DNA of 64,000 nt from Streptomyces sp. BK239 (GTDB lineage Bacteria > Actinomycetota > Actinomycetes > Streptomycetales > Streptomycetaceae), in assembly GCF_004217285.1 (NCBI RefSeq), contig NZ_SHKS01000001.1, forward strand, positions 62,001 to 126,000. Direction: 5' to 3'. Each line of letters starts with the position of its first letter. Positions within the stretch are counted from its first letter, which is position 1. A program made the position numbers and the translations under genes. Positions 37,423 to 46,950 of this stretch are shown here, one piece after another. Under the pieces are notes generated by a model. That model saw only the letters and a program-made list of their open reading frames with translations, was not told where the DNA came from and did no database searches.

Positions 37423-39162
37423 ATGAGCGCCCCCTCCCCGGCACCCGGCGACGACAGGCCCCGCGAGGGGTACTACCCGGACCCGTCCATCCCTGGCTAC
37501 GTCCGCTACTGGAACGGCTCCTCCTGGGTGCCCGGCACCAGCCGGCCGGCGCCCTCCGGCGGTGAACCGCTCATGCCCCCGTCCCCGTCCGGGCCCGGGT
37601 CCCCGCCGGCTTCCGGCCCGTCCGGCGCGCCGACCCCGTCGGTCGCCTCGGTCGAGGAGACCGGGCCGCACTTCTTCGACGAGGACCCGGTGCCGGCGGA
37701 CCAGCAGTACGGCGGCCGGAGCGAGCCCTCGTCCGCGTGGGGCGCCGACCGCTCCCACCAGTCGGGGTTCGGCGGGGACCAGGACCGCAAGGTGTCCTGG
37801 GGCTCCCCGCAGGGTCCCGACCCGAGGGTGGGGGAGGCCGAGCCCGTGGGCCCGTCCGGCCCCGGCTCCGGTTCTGGTGACGTCGTCTCCGACGGCACGT
37901 TCGTCTTCCGCCGTCCGGCCGGCGGGCCGCCTTCAGGGACCGCCCCGTCCGACGTCGGCGGCACCGGCGGCGACCCCGGCACCATGACGTTCCGTGCGCC
38001 GTCCCCGCGCACGTCCGACGCGTCCGGGGCGCCCGGCGCGCGACCGGGGAGCACGACCTCGCCAGCGGCGGCCGGACCATCCGTTCCCGGCCTCCAGGGC
38101 CCCGTCGGCGCGTCCGGAAACGGTGGGCCCGCGGGCGCCGGGGGCGCGGCGGCGGCTCCCGCACCGGCCTCCGCCGCGACGCCCGTCTCCGCGGCACCCG
38201 CACCGGCCTCCGCCGCGACGCCCGCCTCCGCCGCACCCGCACCGGCCTCCGCCGCGACGCCCGCCTCCGCCGCACCGCCCGGCGTCGACGCGGCCCCGGC
38301 GGCCCCCGCAGCCCGAAGCCAGATCCCCGGCCGGCCGGCACCCGCCCAGCCGACCGGGCCCGCAGCGCCCGCCGCCCCCGCGCCCCCAGCCGCGGCGCTC
38401 CAGACGTCTCAGCCCCCGGTGCCCGCCCCCGCCCCGCCTGCTCCCGTCCCCCAGGCGGGCCCCGCCCCCGGAGTCCCCGCCCAACCCGGCCCGCAGCCAC
38501 CCCAGCCCCAGCCCGCCGCCGTGGCCCCCGCCGCTCCCGTCAGCGCCGGTCCCGGCGGTGGCCAGCAGTCCTGGGCGCAGCAGGTGCACCAGCTGGCCGG
38601 CGGCGGGGACGACCAGCCCGTCGTGCCCTGGAAGCCGCCGGTCGACGACGTGTTCCAGGCGGCCGCCCGGCGCCAGGCGTCCGCGCGCCCCGCCGGGCTC
38701 GGCAAGCGGCTGGTCGCCCGGTTCGTCGACACGCTCGTCGTGGGCGGTGTCACCGCGGCGGCCGCCGTCCCGCTGGGCACGAAGGCCGTCGAGCACGTCA
38801 ACGACAAGATCGACGCGGCGAAGCAGTCCGGCGAGACCGTCACCGTCTGGCTCCTGGACGGCACCACGTCGGTGTACCTCGGCATCGTCCTGGCCGTGAT
38901 GCTGGTCTTCGGCGTCCTCTACGAGGCGCTGCCGACCGCCAAGTGGGGCCGCACACTGGGCAAGAAGCTGCTCGGCCTCGAAGTGCGGGACATCGAGGGC
39001 GGCGAGCCGCCGTCCTTCGGGGCGGCCCTGCGCCGCTGGCTCGTCTACAGCGTGCCCGGTCTGCTCGCCGTCGGTGTCCTGGGCGTCCTGTGGTGCGTGT
39101 TCGACCGCCCGTGGCGGCAGTGCTGGCACGACAAGGCGGCGCACACCTTCGTGGCGGGCTGA
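37423..39162 (+). CDS. RDD-family membrane protein with DUF2510 N-terminus and long Pro/Ala linker
   Basis: 579 residues. It starts with a DUF2510-type motif (YYPDPSIPGYVRYWNGSSWV, about residues 17-36). A Pro/Ala/Gly-rich, low-complexity linker of about 350 residues follows, containing three 13-residue repeats. The C-terminal 150 residues are an RDD domain (LGKRLVARFVDTLVVGG and WGRTLGKKLLGLEVRD) with about three membrane helices. A second, shorter RDD gene follows 97 bases downstream on the same strand. RDD proteins are linked to transport in a few cases; function here is unknown. Confidence 0.82.
   Translation: MSAPSPAPGDDRPREGYYPDPSIPGYVRYWNGSSWVPGTSRPAPSGGEPLMPPSPSGPGSPPASGPSGAPTPSVASVEETGPHFFDEDPVPADQQYGGRSEPSSAWGADRSHQSGFGGDQDRKVSWGSPQGPDPRVGEAEPVGPSGPGSGSGDVVSDGTFVFRRPAGGPPSGTAPSDVGGTGGDPGTMTFRAPSPRTSDASGAPGARPGSTTSPAAAGPSVPGLQGPVGASGNGGPAGAGGAAAAPAPASAATPVSAAPAPASAATPASAAPAPASAATPASAAPPGVDAAPAAPAARSQIPGRPAPAQPTGPAAPAAPAPPAAALQTSQPPVPAPAPPAPVPQAGPAPGVPAQPGPQPPQPQPAAVAPAAPVSAGPGGGQQSWAQQVHQLAGGGDDQPVVPWKPPVDDVFQAAARRQASARPAGLGKRLVARFVDTLVVGGVTAAAAVPLGTKAVEHVNDKIDAAKQSGETVTVWLLDGTTSVYLGIVLAVMLVFGVLYEALPTAKWGRTLGKKLLGLEVRDIEGGEPPSFGAALRRWLVYSVPGLLAVGVLGVLWCVFDRPWRQCWHDKAAHTFVAG
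38161..38277 (+). repeat. Three 39-bp coding repeats
   Basis: Three tandem 39-base units begin at 38161, 38200 and 38239, each starting GCACCGGCCTCCGCCGCGAC and encoding a 13-residue Ala/Pro/Ser block (core APASAATP). They lie in the disordered linker of the RDD protein and are nearly identical, so recent slippage is likely. Confidence 0.85.
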
Positions 39163-39258
39163 GGGACCCTCAGGGTCGTTGGGCCGCCCGGGGAGTCCCG
39201 TACTCCGGACGGCCGCTCGCCGGATGCGAAGCGGTGGGGTTCGCGGTCGACTCGGGCC

Positions 39259-40014
39259 ATGACGACCGAACCGCCCCCCGGTTCCGGCGGCGAGCCGCCG
39301 GAGGACGACCCGTTCAGGAAGCAGCCCCCGCAGCAGCCCCCGTACGGTCAGGGGCAGGGCGGCGGGCAGGACGCACAGGGCGGCCAGGGCGGCCAGCCCC
39401 CGCCTCCCGGAGGCCATCAGCCTCCGCCGTACGGCGCGGGCGGCCCGGGCGGTCCCTACGGGGGAGGCCCCGGTGGCGCCTACGGCGGCGGTCCTCACGG
39501 CGGTGGCCCCTACGGGGGAGGCCCGGGCGACCCTTACGGCGGCTATCCCGCCGACCCCCTCGCCGGTATGCCCCCGCTCGCCGACAGCGGCAAGCGCACC
39601 CTCGCCCGGATCATCGACATGATCCTCGTGGCCATCGTCGTCTGGCTGCTGACCTGGGGCTTCGGCGTCAACGAGTACGACGTGGACAGCTCGCGCGTCG
39701 AGGTCGGCAAGTCGCTCGCGCAGTCCCTGGTGGCCGCCGTCCTCTACATCGCCTACGACACCTTCATGATCGCCAGGTCCGGGCAGACCCTCGGCAAGAA
39801 GTGGCTGGGGATGCGCGTGGCCAACCTCGACAACGGCTCCACGCCCTCCGTGCAGACCTCGCTGATCCGCGCGCTGGTGCTGTGGCTGCCGTTCGCGTTC
39901 TGCTGCGCCTGTCTGTGGACGGCGATCTGCGGCGGCTGGAGCTACTTCGACAAGCCGTACAAGCAGGGCCTGCACGACAAGGCCGCCAAGACGGTCGAGG
40001 TCAACGTCACCTGA
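39259..40014 (+). CDS. RDD-family membrane protein with Gly/Tyr/Pro-rich N-terminus
   Basis: 251 residues. The first 110 are Gly/Pro/Tyr/Gln-rich with repeated PYGGGP-type units. The RDD domain follows (KRTLARIIDMILVAIVVWLL, SGQTLGKKWLGMRVANLD) with three membrane helices. It is a close neighbour of the larger RDD gene, with which it may form a pair. Function is unknown. Confidence 0.83.
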   Translation: MTTEPPPGSGGEPPEDDPFRKQPPQQPPYGQGQGGGQDAQGGQGGQPPPPGGHQPPPYGAGGPGGPYGGGPGGAYGGGPHGGGPYGGGPGDPYGGYPADPLAGMPPLADSGKRTLARIIDMILVAIVVWLLTWGFGVNEYDVDSSRVEVGKSLAQSLVAAVLYIAYDTFMIARSGQTLGKKWLGMRVANLDNGSTPSVQTSLIRALVLWLPFAFCCACLWTAICGGWSYFDKPYKQGLHDKAAKTVEVNVT

Positions 40015-40051
40015 CGCGATCAGACATGGCGAACCGTCATGAATGCGGCGG

Positions 40052-40327
40052 TCAGCGTGCCGACGGTTCCCGGACGGCCTCGTGCGGCGCCGCGGCGGCG
40101 ACCGACGCGACCGCCGGCTGCTCCGCGGCGGAGCGTGCCACGATCACGGGGGTGCGCCGGGGCGCCGGTACCGTCATCGCGACGAGCACGCCGAGCGCGA
40201 CCGCGGCGACGGCGATGACCGCGACGGCAGGGCCCGAACTCGTCTGCGACAGCAGCAACATGGCGAGCGTCGAGAAGACGACGGTGCAGGAACCGTACGT
40301 GAGCTGTGCGACAGTCGGACGAGGCAT
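40052..40327 (-). CDS. Small two-helix membrane protein
   Basis: 91 residues from the ATG at 40327, which has GAGGA about twelve bases upstream. Two hydrophobic segments (SCTVVFSTLAMLLLS and AVAVIAVAAVALGVLVAM) are followed by an Ala/Glu-rich cytoplasmic tail. No known domain was recognised. It is convergent with the RDD gene and divergent from the secreted protease. Confidence 0.65.
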   Translation of the reverse strand: MPRPTVAQLTYGSCTVVFSTLAMLLLSQTSSGPAVAVIAVAAVALGVLVAMTVPAPRRTPVIVARSAAEQPAVASVAAAAPHEAVREPSAR

Positions 40328-40680
40328 GGCAATCGTGTCCTCGGAAGGCGGGGGCGATCTCGACTCTATTCGCCTGCATGCCCGAGCGGAACGAGCGGTA
40401 AGCGTGAGCTGACCCACGGTGCCGGTGCACGGGGGGCGCACGGATTCATGACGTCCGGCCCGCGGACGGGCCTACGCGCCCGTCATGTGACAGTCACGTG
40501 TCCGCAATGCGAACCCCGTCTCCTAATAATGCAGTTGACCTGTCCAAGTCAAGGTCTGTCTTTTCTGGTGAACCAGTAGTCAAATGACGTCACTTGACTA
40601 CACGCGTATAACCGCGCGCGGACTTCCCTTGACATGGAACCCCCTTCCGCGCTGCTGGACGCGTGAGTGGGAGGAATCAA
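40328..40680. promoter_or_regulatory. Palindrome-rich promoter region of the M6 protease gene
   Basis: About 350 bases, notably AT-richer than the neighbourhood from 40520 on. It contains TTGAC-n8-GTCAA (40535-40552), CTGGT-GA-ACCAG (40565-40576) and a 22-base near-palindrome AGTCAAATGACGTCACTTGACT (40578-40599, two mismatched positions). TTGACA (40630-40635) precedes the start by about 45 bases and is a candidate -35. Several dyads this close together suggest a complex operator. Confidence 0.6.
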
Positions 40681-43029
40681 GTGACTAGCAGATCCTGGAC
40701 GTTCAGGACGGCCGCCACGGTCGTCGCCCTCGCGGCGGCCTCGGCGACGTTCTCGACGTTCGCCGTGGCCCAGGCCGCCGACGGCGCGCCGGCGAAGGCC
40801 CCGGTGGCGGACCGCAAGGACCCGCAGCCGGCCAAGGCTCATGAGCACGACTTCGACGGGCCGCTGAGCGCGAGGCAGGAGGCCCAGCGCAAGGAGGCCC
40901 TGGAGCAGGTCATATCCGGCGAGGCCGCGGTCAAGGACCGCGACGGCTCGAAGGTCGTGCAGCTGGCGAGCCGCAAGGGCGACCCCAAGTACGTCGAGCT
41001 GGGCCGCGAGAAGACCGACAAGATCTTCACCATCCTCGTCGAGTTCGGCGACCAGGTCGACAGCCGCTACGGCGGCACCCCCGGTCCGCTGCACAACAAG
41101 ATCGCGAAGCCGGACCCGGCCAAGAACAACAGCACGGCCTGGCAGGCGGACTACGACCGCAAGCACTTCCAGGACCTGTACTTCGGCACCGGCCCGGGCA
41201 CCGAGTCGCTGAAGAAGTACTACGAGAAGCAGTCCTCGGGCCGCTACTCGGTCGACGGCGAGGTCACCGACTGGGTCAAGGTCCCCTACAACGAGGCCCG
41301 TTACGGCTCCAACGCCGCCACCACCGGCGCCTGGTACGCGGTGCAGGACGGCGTCAACGCCTGGGTCGCCCAGCGTGAGGCCGCCGGCGACACCGCCGCC
41401 GAGATCAAGGCCGAGCTCGCCGAGTACGACCAGTGGGACCGCTACGACTTCGACGGCGACGGCGACTTCAACGAGCCCGACGGCTACATCGACCACTTCC
41501 AGATCGTGCACGCCGGCGAGGACGAGTCCGCGGGCGGCGGCGCCCAGGGCGAGGACGCCATCTGGGCCCACCGCTGGTACGCCTTCGGCACCGACGCCGG
41601 CTCCAGCGGCCCCGACACCAACAAGCTCGGCGGCACCGAGATCGGTGACACCGGCGTCTGGGTCGGCGACTACACCATCCAGCCGGAGAACGGCGGACTG
41701 GGCGTCTTCGCCCACGAGTACGGCCACGACCTCGGCCTGCCCGACGAGTACGACACCTCCGGCTCCGGTGAGAACTCCACCGGTTTCTGGACGCTGATGT
41801 CCTCCGGTTCCTGGCTCGGCACCGGCAAGAACTCCATCGGAGACCTGCCCGGCGACATGAACGCCTGGGACAAGCTCCAGCTCGGCTGGCTGGACTACGA
41901 GGTCGCCAAGGCGGGCGTCAAGTCCCGTCACAAGCTGGGCGTCGCGGAGTACAACACCAAGAACGCCCAGGCCCTGATCGTCGAACTGCCGAACAAGACG
42001 GTCACCACCCCCGTGGTCGCGCCCGCCCAGGGCTCGCGCCAGTGGTGGAGCGGCAGCGGCAACGACCTGCGCAACACCCTGACCCGCTCGGTCGACCTCA
42101 CCGGCAAGTCCTCCGCCTCCCTGTCCCTGGACGCCTGGTGGGACACCGAGAAGGACTACGACTTCGCCTACGTCGAGGTCTCCACCGACGGCGCCAACTG
42201 GACCCCGGTCGACGGCAAGCTGGCCGACGGCACCGCCATCCCGCGTGACGGCAGCGGCAAGCCCGCCCTCACCGGCACGGTCGACGCCTACCAGAAGCTG
42301 ACGTTCCCGCTGGACGCCTACGCCGGCAAGAAGATCGGCCTGCGCTTCCGCTACGCCACCGACGGCGGCGTGGCCCAGAAGGGCTTCACGGCCGACCAGA
42401 TCACGGTGACCGCCGACGGCGCGACCCTGTTCTCCGACAACGCCGAGGCAGCCGACGCCGCCTGGACCGCCAACGGCTTCAGCCGCATCGGCTCGGCCAT
42501 CACGGACGACTACGCCCAGTACTACATCGCGGAGAACCGCCAGTACGTCTCGTACGACACGACCCTCAAGGTCGGCCCGTACAACTACGGCTTCTCCAAG
42601 ACCCGTCCGGAGTGGGTCGAGCACTACGCGTACCAGAACGGTCTGCTGATCTGGAAGTGGGACACCTCCCAGGCCGACGACAACACCAGCCAGCACCCGG
42701 GTGAGGGCCTGATCCTCCCGATCGACTCCCACCCGACCCCGCTGAAGTGGACCGACGGCACGCTGATGCGCAACCGCGTCCAGTCCTTCGACGCCACCTT
42801 CAGCACCTTCCCGACCGACGCGATCACGCTGCACAACGCCGACGTCGCCACGAAGATCCCGTCCCGCCCGGGCGTCCCGGTCTTCGACGACGGCAAGTCG
42901 AGCTACTACGACGCGTCGAACCCGCAGGCCGGCGTCAAGGTCACTGACACCAACACCTCGATCCGGATCGTCAGCGAGCCCGCGAACGGCCAGACGATCA
43001 CGGTCCGCGTCGGACCGTCCGCGAAGTAA
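40681..43029 (+). CDS. Secreted M6-family metalloprotease (immune inhibitor A type)
   Basis: 782 residues from a GTG seven bases after GGGAGGA. A Sec signal peptide is evident (basic start, then TAATVVALAAASATFSTFAV, cleavage after AQA near 32). The zinc motif HEYGHDLGLPDEY (His345, Glu346, His349) is the M6 form of HExxH. A DFDGDGDFNEPDGY calcium-type loop lies before it. Regions after the catalytic domain form beta-rich modules as in InhA. It should digest extracellular proteins, probably during development. The regulated promoter upstream supports tight control. Confidence 0.92.
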   Translation: MTSRSWTFRTAATVVALAAASATFSTFAVAQAADGAPAKAPVADRKDPQPAKAHEHDFDGPLSARQEAQRKEALEQVISGEAAVKDRDGSKVVQLASRKGDPKYVELGREKTDKIFTILVEFGDQVDSRYGGTPGPLHNKIAKPDPAKNNSTAWQADYDRKHFQDLYFGTGPGTESLKKYYEKQSSGRYSVDGEVTDWVKVPYNEARYGSNAATTGAWYAVQDGVNAWVAQREAAGDTAAEIKAELAEYDQWDRYDFDGDGDFNEPDGYIDHFQIVHAGEDESAGGGAQGEDAIWAHRWYAFGTDAGSSGPDTNKLGGTEIGDTGVWVGDYTIQPENGGLGVFAHEYGHDLGLPDEYDTSGSGENSTGFWTLMSSGSWLGTGKNSIGDLPGDMNAWDKLQLGWLDYEVAKAGVKSRHKLGVAEYNTKNAQALIVELPNKTVTTPVVAPAQGSRQWWSGSGNDLRNTLTRSVDLTGKSSASLSLDAWWDTEKDYDFAYVEVSTDGANWTPVDGKLADGTAIPRDGSGKPALTGTVDAYQKLTFPLDAYAGKKIGLRFRYATDGGVAQKGFTADQITVTADGATLFSDNAEAADAAWTANGFSRIGSAITDDYAQYYIAENRQYVSYDTTLKVGPYNYGFSKTRPEWVEHYAYQNGLLIWKWDTSQADDNTSQHPGEGLILPIDSHPTPLKWTDGTLMRNRVQSFDATFSTFPTDAITLHNADVATKIPSRPGVPVFDDGKSSYYDASNPQAGVKVTDTNTSIRIVSEPANGQTITVRVGPSAK

Positions 43030-43056
43030 GCGGAGTTTTAGCAGGTCAGAAGCGTT

Positions 43057-43088
43057 TCGGCGGCGACCCACTGGCGGGTCGCCGCCGA
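43057..43088 (+). terminator. Terminator after the M6 protease gene
   Basis: A perfect 13-bp stem (TCGGCGGCGACCC with GGGTCGCCGCCGA), six-base loop, then TCGTGTTT. Confidence 0.88.
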
Positions 43089-43186
43089 TCGTGTTTAGGT
43101 GCGTCCTGTGCTTCTCTTATTGACGGTCCCCGAGACGGCCCCGGCGCCGGTCCCGGCGACGCCGATCCGTACGGGGGTGTGACGGC

Positions 43187-43528
43187 ATGGCCGCAGGAGG
43201 GTTCTGCAAGCTGCCGAACGGCAGCGTGGTGGTGGCGCTGAACCTGCCCAGCCCCACCGCCCGGGCCGCCGCCGGTGTGCGCGTCCTCGTCCTCGCCCAG
43301 AACCGCGCCCGCGCCCTGACCAGGCTGCGCAACCTGGGCCTGCGCGCCGTCTACCTGCGGGGCAACGCGGCCCCGCCGACCCCGGACGAGATCACCGCCG
43401 TGCTGCACCACCCCGACGGCCTCGTGTGGCGCACGGCCCCCGACCACACCGTCCACGCCGTGGCCGGCGTCCCCGAGCCGTGGCGTCCGATCAGGTCCCT
43501 GTTGAGGGGGCCGGCGGCACAGCCGTGA
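43187..43528 (+). CDS. Conserved hypothetical protein, 113 residues
   Basis: Starts at an ATG with GGGGGTG upstream. It has a central basic helix-rich segment (VLAQNRARALTRLRNLGLRA) and no signal peptide, membrane helix or known motif. Codon use is typical for the region, which supports it being real. It converges on pncA with a ten-base gap. Function unknown. Confidence 0.65.
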   Translation: MAAGGFCKLPNGSVVVALNLPSPTARAAAGVRVLVLAQNRARALTRLRNLGLRAVYLRGNAAPPTPDEITAVLHHPDGLVWRTAPDHTVHAVAGVPEPWRPIRSLLRGPAAQP

Positions 43529-43538
43529 GCCCGGCGGG

Positions 43539-44126
43539 CTACTGGACCACCGGCTTGCCGGTCAGCTCCACGCCGGCCGCCCGCAGCTCCTCGATCGCCC
43601 GCTCGGTGGTCTCCTGGGCCACCCCGGCGGTCAGGTCCAGCAGCACCTGGGTGCGGAAACCCTCGCGCGCCGCGTCCAGCGCGGTGGCCTTCACGCAGTG
43701 GTCGGCGGCGATCCCGACGACGTCCACCTCGTCGATCTCCCGCGCCCGCAGCCAGTCGCCCAGCGTCACGCCGTTCTCGTCGGTCCCCTCGAAGCCGCTG
43801 TACGCGGCCGAGTAGGCGCCCTTGTCGAACACGGCGTCGACGGAGCCCGAGGCGACCGCCGGGGCGAAGTTCGGGTGGAAGCCCACGCCCTCGGTGCCGG
43901 CGACGCAGTGCGCCGGCCAGGAGTCGACGTAGTCGGGGTTGTCGGCGAAGTGGCCGCCGGGCGCGATGTGGTGGTCCCGGGTGGCCACGACGTGCCGGTA
44001 CCCGGCGGGGGCCTGCCCGATCAGCTCGGTGATCGCGGCGGCCACGTCGGCGCCCCCGGCCACCGCGAGGCTGCCCCCTTCGCAGAAGTCGTTCTGCACG
44101 TCGACGACGATCAAGGCGCGGCGCAT
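43539..44126 (-). CDS. pncA: Nicotinamidase
   Basis: 195 residues of the isochorismatase-like fold. The catalytic triad is Asp9 (VVDVQNDF), Lys102 (VFDKGAYSA) and Cys144 (ADHCVKATALDA), and the metal site is DHHIAPGGHF (51-60). It deamidates nicotinamide to nicotinate in NAD salvage. The next gene upstream on this strand, pncB, uses the product. Confidence 0.95.
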   Translation of the reverse strand: MRRALIVVDVQNDFCEGGSLAVAGGADVAAAITELIGQAPAGYRHVVATRDHHIAPGGHFADNPDYVDSWPAHCVAGTEGVGFHPNFAPAVASGSVDAVFDKGAYSAAYSGFEGTDENGVTLGDWLRAREIDEVDVVGIAADHCVKATALDAAREGFRTQVLLDLTAGVAQETTERAIEELRAAGVELTGKPVVQ

Positions 44127-44249
44127 GATGGGTGTCCTTCGACTGTCGGTGAAGTCATGAGCCTAAAGACTTCGGCGGCGGTAGGGGAGGGGCGCGGACG
44201 CCCCGGTGCTGGAGCCGGCGGGCCGGCCCCGCACGGACCGTCCCGCGGT

Positions 44250-45605
44250 TTAGCTACCCGAGGGCCCTTGGACGTACTCCGTCGCGAGGACGGGTTCCCC
44301 GCGCGAGAGCTGGGACGCGGACAGCGGGAGCCGGGAGCGGGCGGCCGCGTGGCGGTCGCGGACGGCGTCCAGCGGCTCGCGGCCGACCACCTCGCCGCCC
44401 TTGATCAGCTCCACCAGCAGCTGCCGGTCGGCCAGCTCCGCGGGCACGGCGCCGGTGCCGACGACCTCCGCCTCCGCCACCCCGTGCGCGTCCACGCGCC
44501 GCGCGGCCCACTTGCGGCCGCCGACCGAGGTCTTGCCGCCGGTGGACTTCTTCGCCACCGGCACCAGCGGCGCCCCGGGGTCGTCGGACTCCGCGCGGGC
44601 GACCAGCTTGTAGACCATCGAGGCCGTGGGGTGCCCGGACCCGGTCACCAGCTGGGTGCCGACGCCGTACGCGTCCACGGGGGCCGCCGCCAGCGAGGCG
44701 ATGGCGTACTCGTCGAGGTCGGAGGTCACGACGATCTTGGTGTGGGCGGCGCCCAGCTCGTCCAGCTGCTGGCGCACCCGGTGGGCGACGAGCAGCAGGT
44801 CGCCGGAGTCGATGCGCACCGCGCCCAGCTCGGGCCCGGCGACCTCCACCGCCGTGCGGACGGCCTCGGTGACGTCGTAGGTGTCCACCAGGAGCGTGGT
44901 GCCCCGGCCCAGGGTGTCCACCTGGGCCCGGAAGGCGTCGCGCTCGGTGTCGTGCAGCAGGGTGAAGGCGTGGGCGCTGGTGCCCACGGTGGGGATGCCG
45001 TAGCGGAAGCCGGCGGCGAGGTCGGAGGTGGTGGCGAAGCCGCCGACGTAGGCGGCGCGGGAGGCGGCGACGGCGGCCAGCTCGTGGGTGCGGCGGGCGC
45101 CCATCTCGATCAGCGGGCGGTCACCGGCGGCCGAGGCCATCCGGGAGGCGGCGGCCGCGATCGCGGAGTCGTGGTTGAGGATGGAGAGGATCACGGTCTC
45201 CAGCAGCACGCACTCGGCGAAGGTGCCCTCGACCCGCAGGATCGGCGAGCCCGGGAAGTACACCTCGCCCTCGGGGTAGCCCCACACGTCACCCGAGAAG
45301 CGGTACGAGCCGAGCCACTCCAGGGTCGTCTCGTCGACGATCCCCCGCTGACGCAGGAAGCCGAGGAGGCCGGGATCGAAACGGAAGTTCTCGACGGCGT
45401 CCAGGACCCGCCCGGTGCCGGCGACGACGCCGTAGCGCCTCCCCTCCGGCAGTCGCCGGGTGAAGACCTCGAACACGCTGCGCCGCCCGGCGGTGCCCGC
45501 CTTCAGCGCGGCCTGCAGCATCGTCAACTCGTACTGGTCCGTGAAGAGCGCCGTCGAGGGAACATCCACCGGCAGCCCAAGGTCCGCTGTGTTCATGAAG
45601 CGCAT
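44250..45605 (-). CDS. pncB: Nicotinate phosphoribosyltransferase
   Basis: 451 residues; ATG 45605 follows AAGGGGG, with a second ATG three codons on. It converts nicotinate and PRPP to nicotinate mononucleotide. Family blocks are visible: [14 protein letters not shown] at the N-terminus, [11 protein letters not shown] (catalytic His), RIDSGDLL and KTSVGGRKW. With pncA downstream it forms the nicotinamide-to-NaMN salvage pair. It is divergent from clpS with a 56-base gap, the same order as in mycobacteria. Confidence 0.95.
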   Translation of the reverse strand: MRFMNTADLGLPVDVPSTALFTDQYELTMLQAALKAGTAGRRSVFEVFTRRLPEGRRYGVVAGTGRVLDAVENFRFDPGLLGFLRQRGIVDETTLEWLGSYRFSGDVWGYPEGEVYFPGSPILRVEGTFAECVLLETVILSILNHDSAIAAAASRMASAAGDRPLIEMGARRTHELAAVAASRAAYVGGFATTSDLAAGFRYGIPTVGTSAHAFTLLHDTERDAFRAQVDTLGRGTTLLVDTYDVTEAVRTAVEVAGPELGAVRIDSGDLLLVAHRVRQQLDELGAAHTKIVVTSDLDEYAIASLAAAPVDAYGVGTQLVTGSGHPTASMVYKLVARAESDDPGAPLVPVAKKSTGGKTSVGGRKWAARRVDAHGVAEAEVVGTGAVPAELADRQLLVELIKGGEVVGREPLDAVRDRHAAARSRLPLSASQLSRGEPVLATEYVQGPSGS

Positions 45606-45626
45606 CGTACCCCCTTTTCGTCGGTG

Positions 45627-45654
45627 TGACGATTTCGGCGGGCCGTGGCAGCAT
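45627..45654 (+). promoter_or_regulatory. Candidate clpS promoter
   Basis: TGACGA (45627-45632) and CAGCAT (45649-45654) are 16 bases apart. The -10 box ends seven bases before the GTG start, which points to a leaderless transcript. Confidence 0.5.
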
Positions 45655-45661
45655 GGGCCCT

Positions 45662-45970
45662 GTGACGTCACCCGCGCCCGTAGAGATCGAACGCACCGAG
45701 TCGGCGGAGGAGGTCTTCGCCGTCCCCGAGCCGGACGTCCCCTGGGTCACGATCGTCCACAACGACCCGGTCAACCTGATGAGCTACGTGACGTACGTCT
45801 TCCAGACGTACTTCGGCTACTCCAAGGACAAGGCCACCAAGCTCATGCTCGACGTCCACCACAAGGGCCGGGCGGTCGTCTCCAGCGGCTCTCGCGAGGA
45901 GATGGAACGCGACGTGCAGGCGATGCACGGCTACGGTCTGTGGGCCACCCTCCAGCAGGACCGGAAGTAG
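45662..45970 (+). CDS. clpS: ATP-dependent Clp protease adaptor ClpS
   Basis: 102 residues. It has the ClpS core with [20 protein letters not shown] and the N-degron pocket residues in the following helix, plus VHHKGRAVV. It delivers N-end-rule substrates to ClpAP/ClpCP. The start is GTG 45662 on leaderless grounds; ATG 45653 would add three residues. It is followed 12 bases later by DUF2017, its usual actinobacterial partner gene. Confidence 0.92.
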   Translation: MTSPAPVEIERTESAEEVFAVPEPDVPWVTIVHNDPVNLMSYVTYVFQTYFGYSKDKATKLMLDVHHKGRAVVSSGSREEMERDVQAMHGYGLWATLQQDRK

Positions 45971-45981
45971 TCACCTCACTG

Positions 45982-46584
45982 ATGCCAGGACACTTCGAAC
46001 CGCTCCCCGGCGGCGGCGCGGCCGTCGCCCTCGACGACGTCGAGATCTCCATCATCCGGTCGCTGGCCGTGCAGCTCCTGGAGCTGATCGGCCCCGGCCC
46101 CGCGGAGGACGCCCCGGACGACCCGCTCGCCGAGCTGTTCGCCGAGGGGCCGAGCGAGCCCCCCGCCGACCCGGTGCTCAGGCGGCTCTTCCCCGACGCC
46201 TACACCGACCCCGAGGCCACCCCGGGGCCGCGCGAGGCGGAGGAGCAGCGGGCCCACTCCTCCGAGTTCCGCCGCTACACCGAGAACGACCTGCGGGCCG
46301 GCAAGCGGGAGAACGCCCTCGCGGTGGTGCGCTCGCTGGACGAGCTGGCGGCCGGGAGCGAGGGCGGCGCGGTGCTCCAGCTGTCGCCCGACATGTCCCG
46401 GCAGTGGCTCGGCGCGCTCAACGACCTGCGCCTCGCCATCGGCTCCCGGCTGGACATCGCCGACGAGGACGACACCGATCTGCTGTACCGGCTGCCGGAC
46501 GACGATCCCCGTAAGCCGATGGTGATGGCCTATCTGTGGCTGGGCGGACTCCAGGAGACCCTCGTCTCCACGCTCATGCCCTGA
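45982..46584 (+). CDS. DUF2017 family protein
   Basis: 200 residues, all cytoplasmic and rich in acidic residues. It matches the DUF2017 family found next to clpS in actinobacteria (EFRRYTENDLRAGKRENAL, MVMAYLWLGGLQETLV). No catalytic motif is known. Tight spacing to clpS suggests a shared transcript and possibly a role with Clp proteolysis, which is inference from context. Confidence 0.85.
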   Translation: MPGHFEPLPGGGAAVALDDVEISIIRSLAVQLLELIGPGPAEDAPDDPLAELFAEGPSEPPADPVLRRLFPDAYTDPEATPGPREAEEQRAHSSEFRRYTENDLRAGKRENALAVVRSLDELAAGSEGGAVLQLSPDMSRQWLGALNDLRLAIGSRLDIADEDDTDLLYRLPDDDPRKPMVMAYLWLGGLQETLVSTLMP

Positions 46585-46950
46585 ACATGTGGCGGTTTCG
46601 CCGCCGATGTGACGATTTCGTGTTCGCTCAGCGGACGCTCAAATCCGGATAACGATCGCGTTACCGGCGCGGTCGAGTGTGTCCCTTTTGTGCCCTGTTT
46701 GACTGCTTCTTCTTGTGTGATGCGCCACAGCCGCCCCGGGTGATCACTGTTGCGGCCGTGATAAATCTTCACGACCGCCCGGCGAACACCACCCTTATGT
46801 TCCGCCGGGTGCGCCACCGAGCCGGTTGATCGCCGGCCAGGCACGGGCAGGCCTCAGGGCCCCGCCCAGACTCCATCAATCCGGGGGGATCGAAACCCGA
46901 TCCGAGGCCGACGAGAGGCCCGGGTCGGCATGGAGAAAGGCGCACCACAC
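46585..46950. promoter_or_regulatory. Upstream region of the amino-acid permease with operator-like dyad
   Basis: About 365 bases without a gene and relatively AT-rich in the first 200. A near-perfect dyad lies at 46645-46667 (CCGGATAACG-ATCG-CGTTACCGG arms, one inserted base), likely a regulator site. TTTGACTGCTTC near 46699 may be a -35 element. Confidence 0.5.

Noticed and set aside
38161..38277. 39-bp repeats as a CRISPR or noncoding array
   Set aside because: There are no spacers, and the repeats are in frame within a Pro/Ala linker of an RDD protein.
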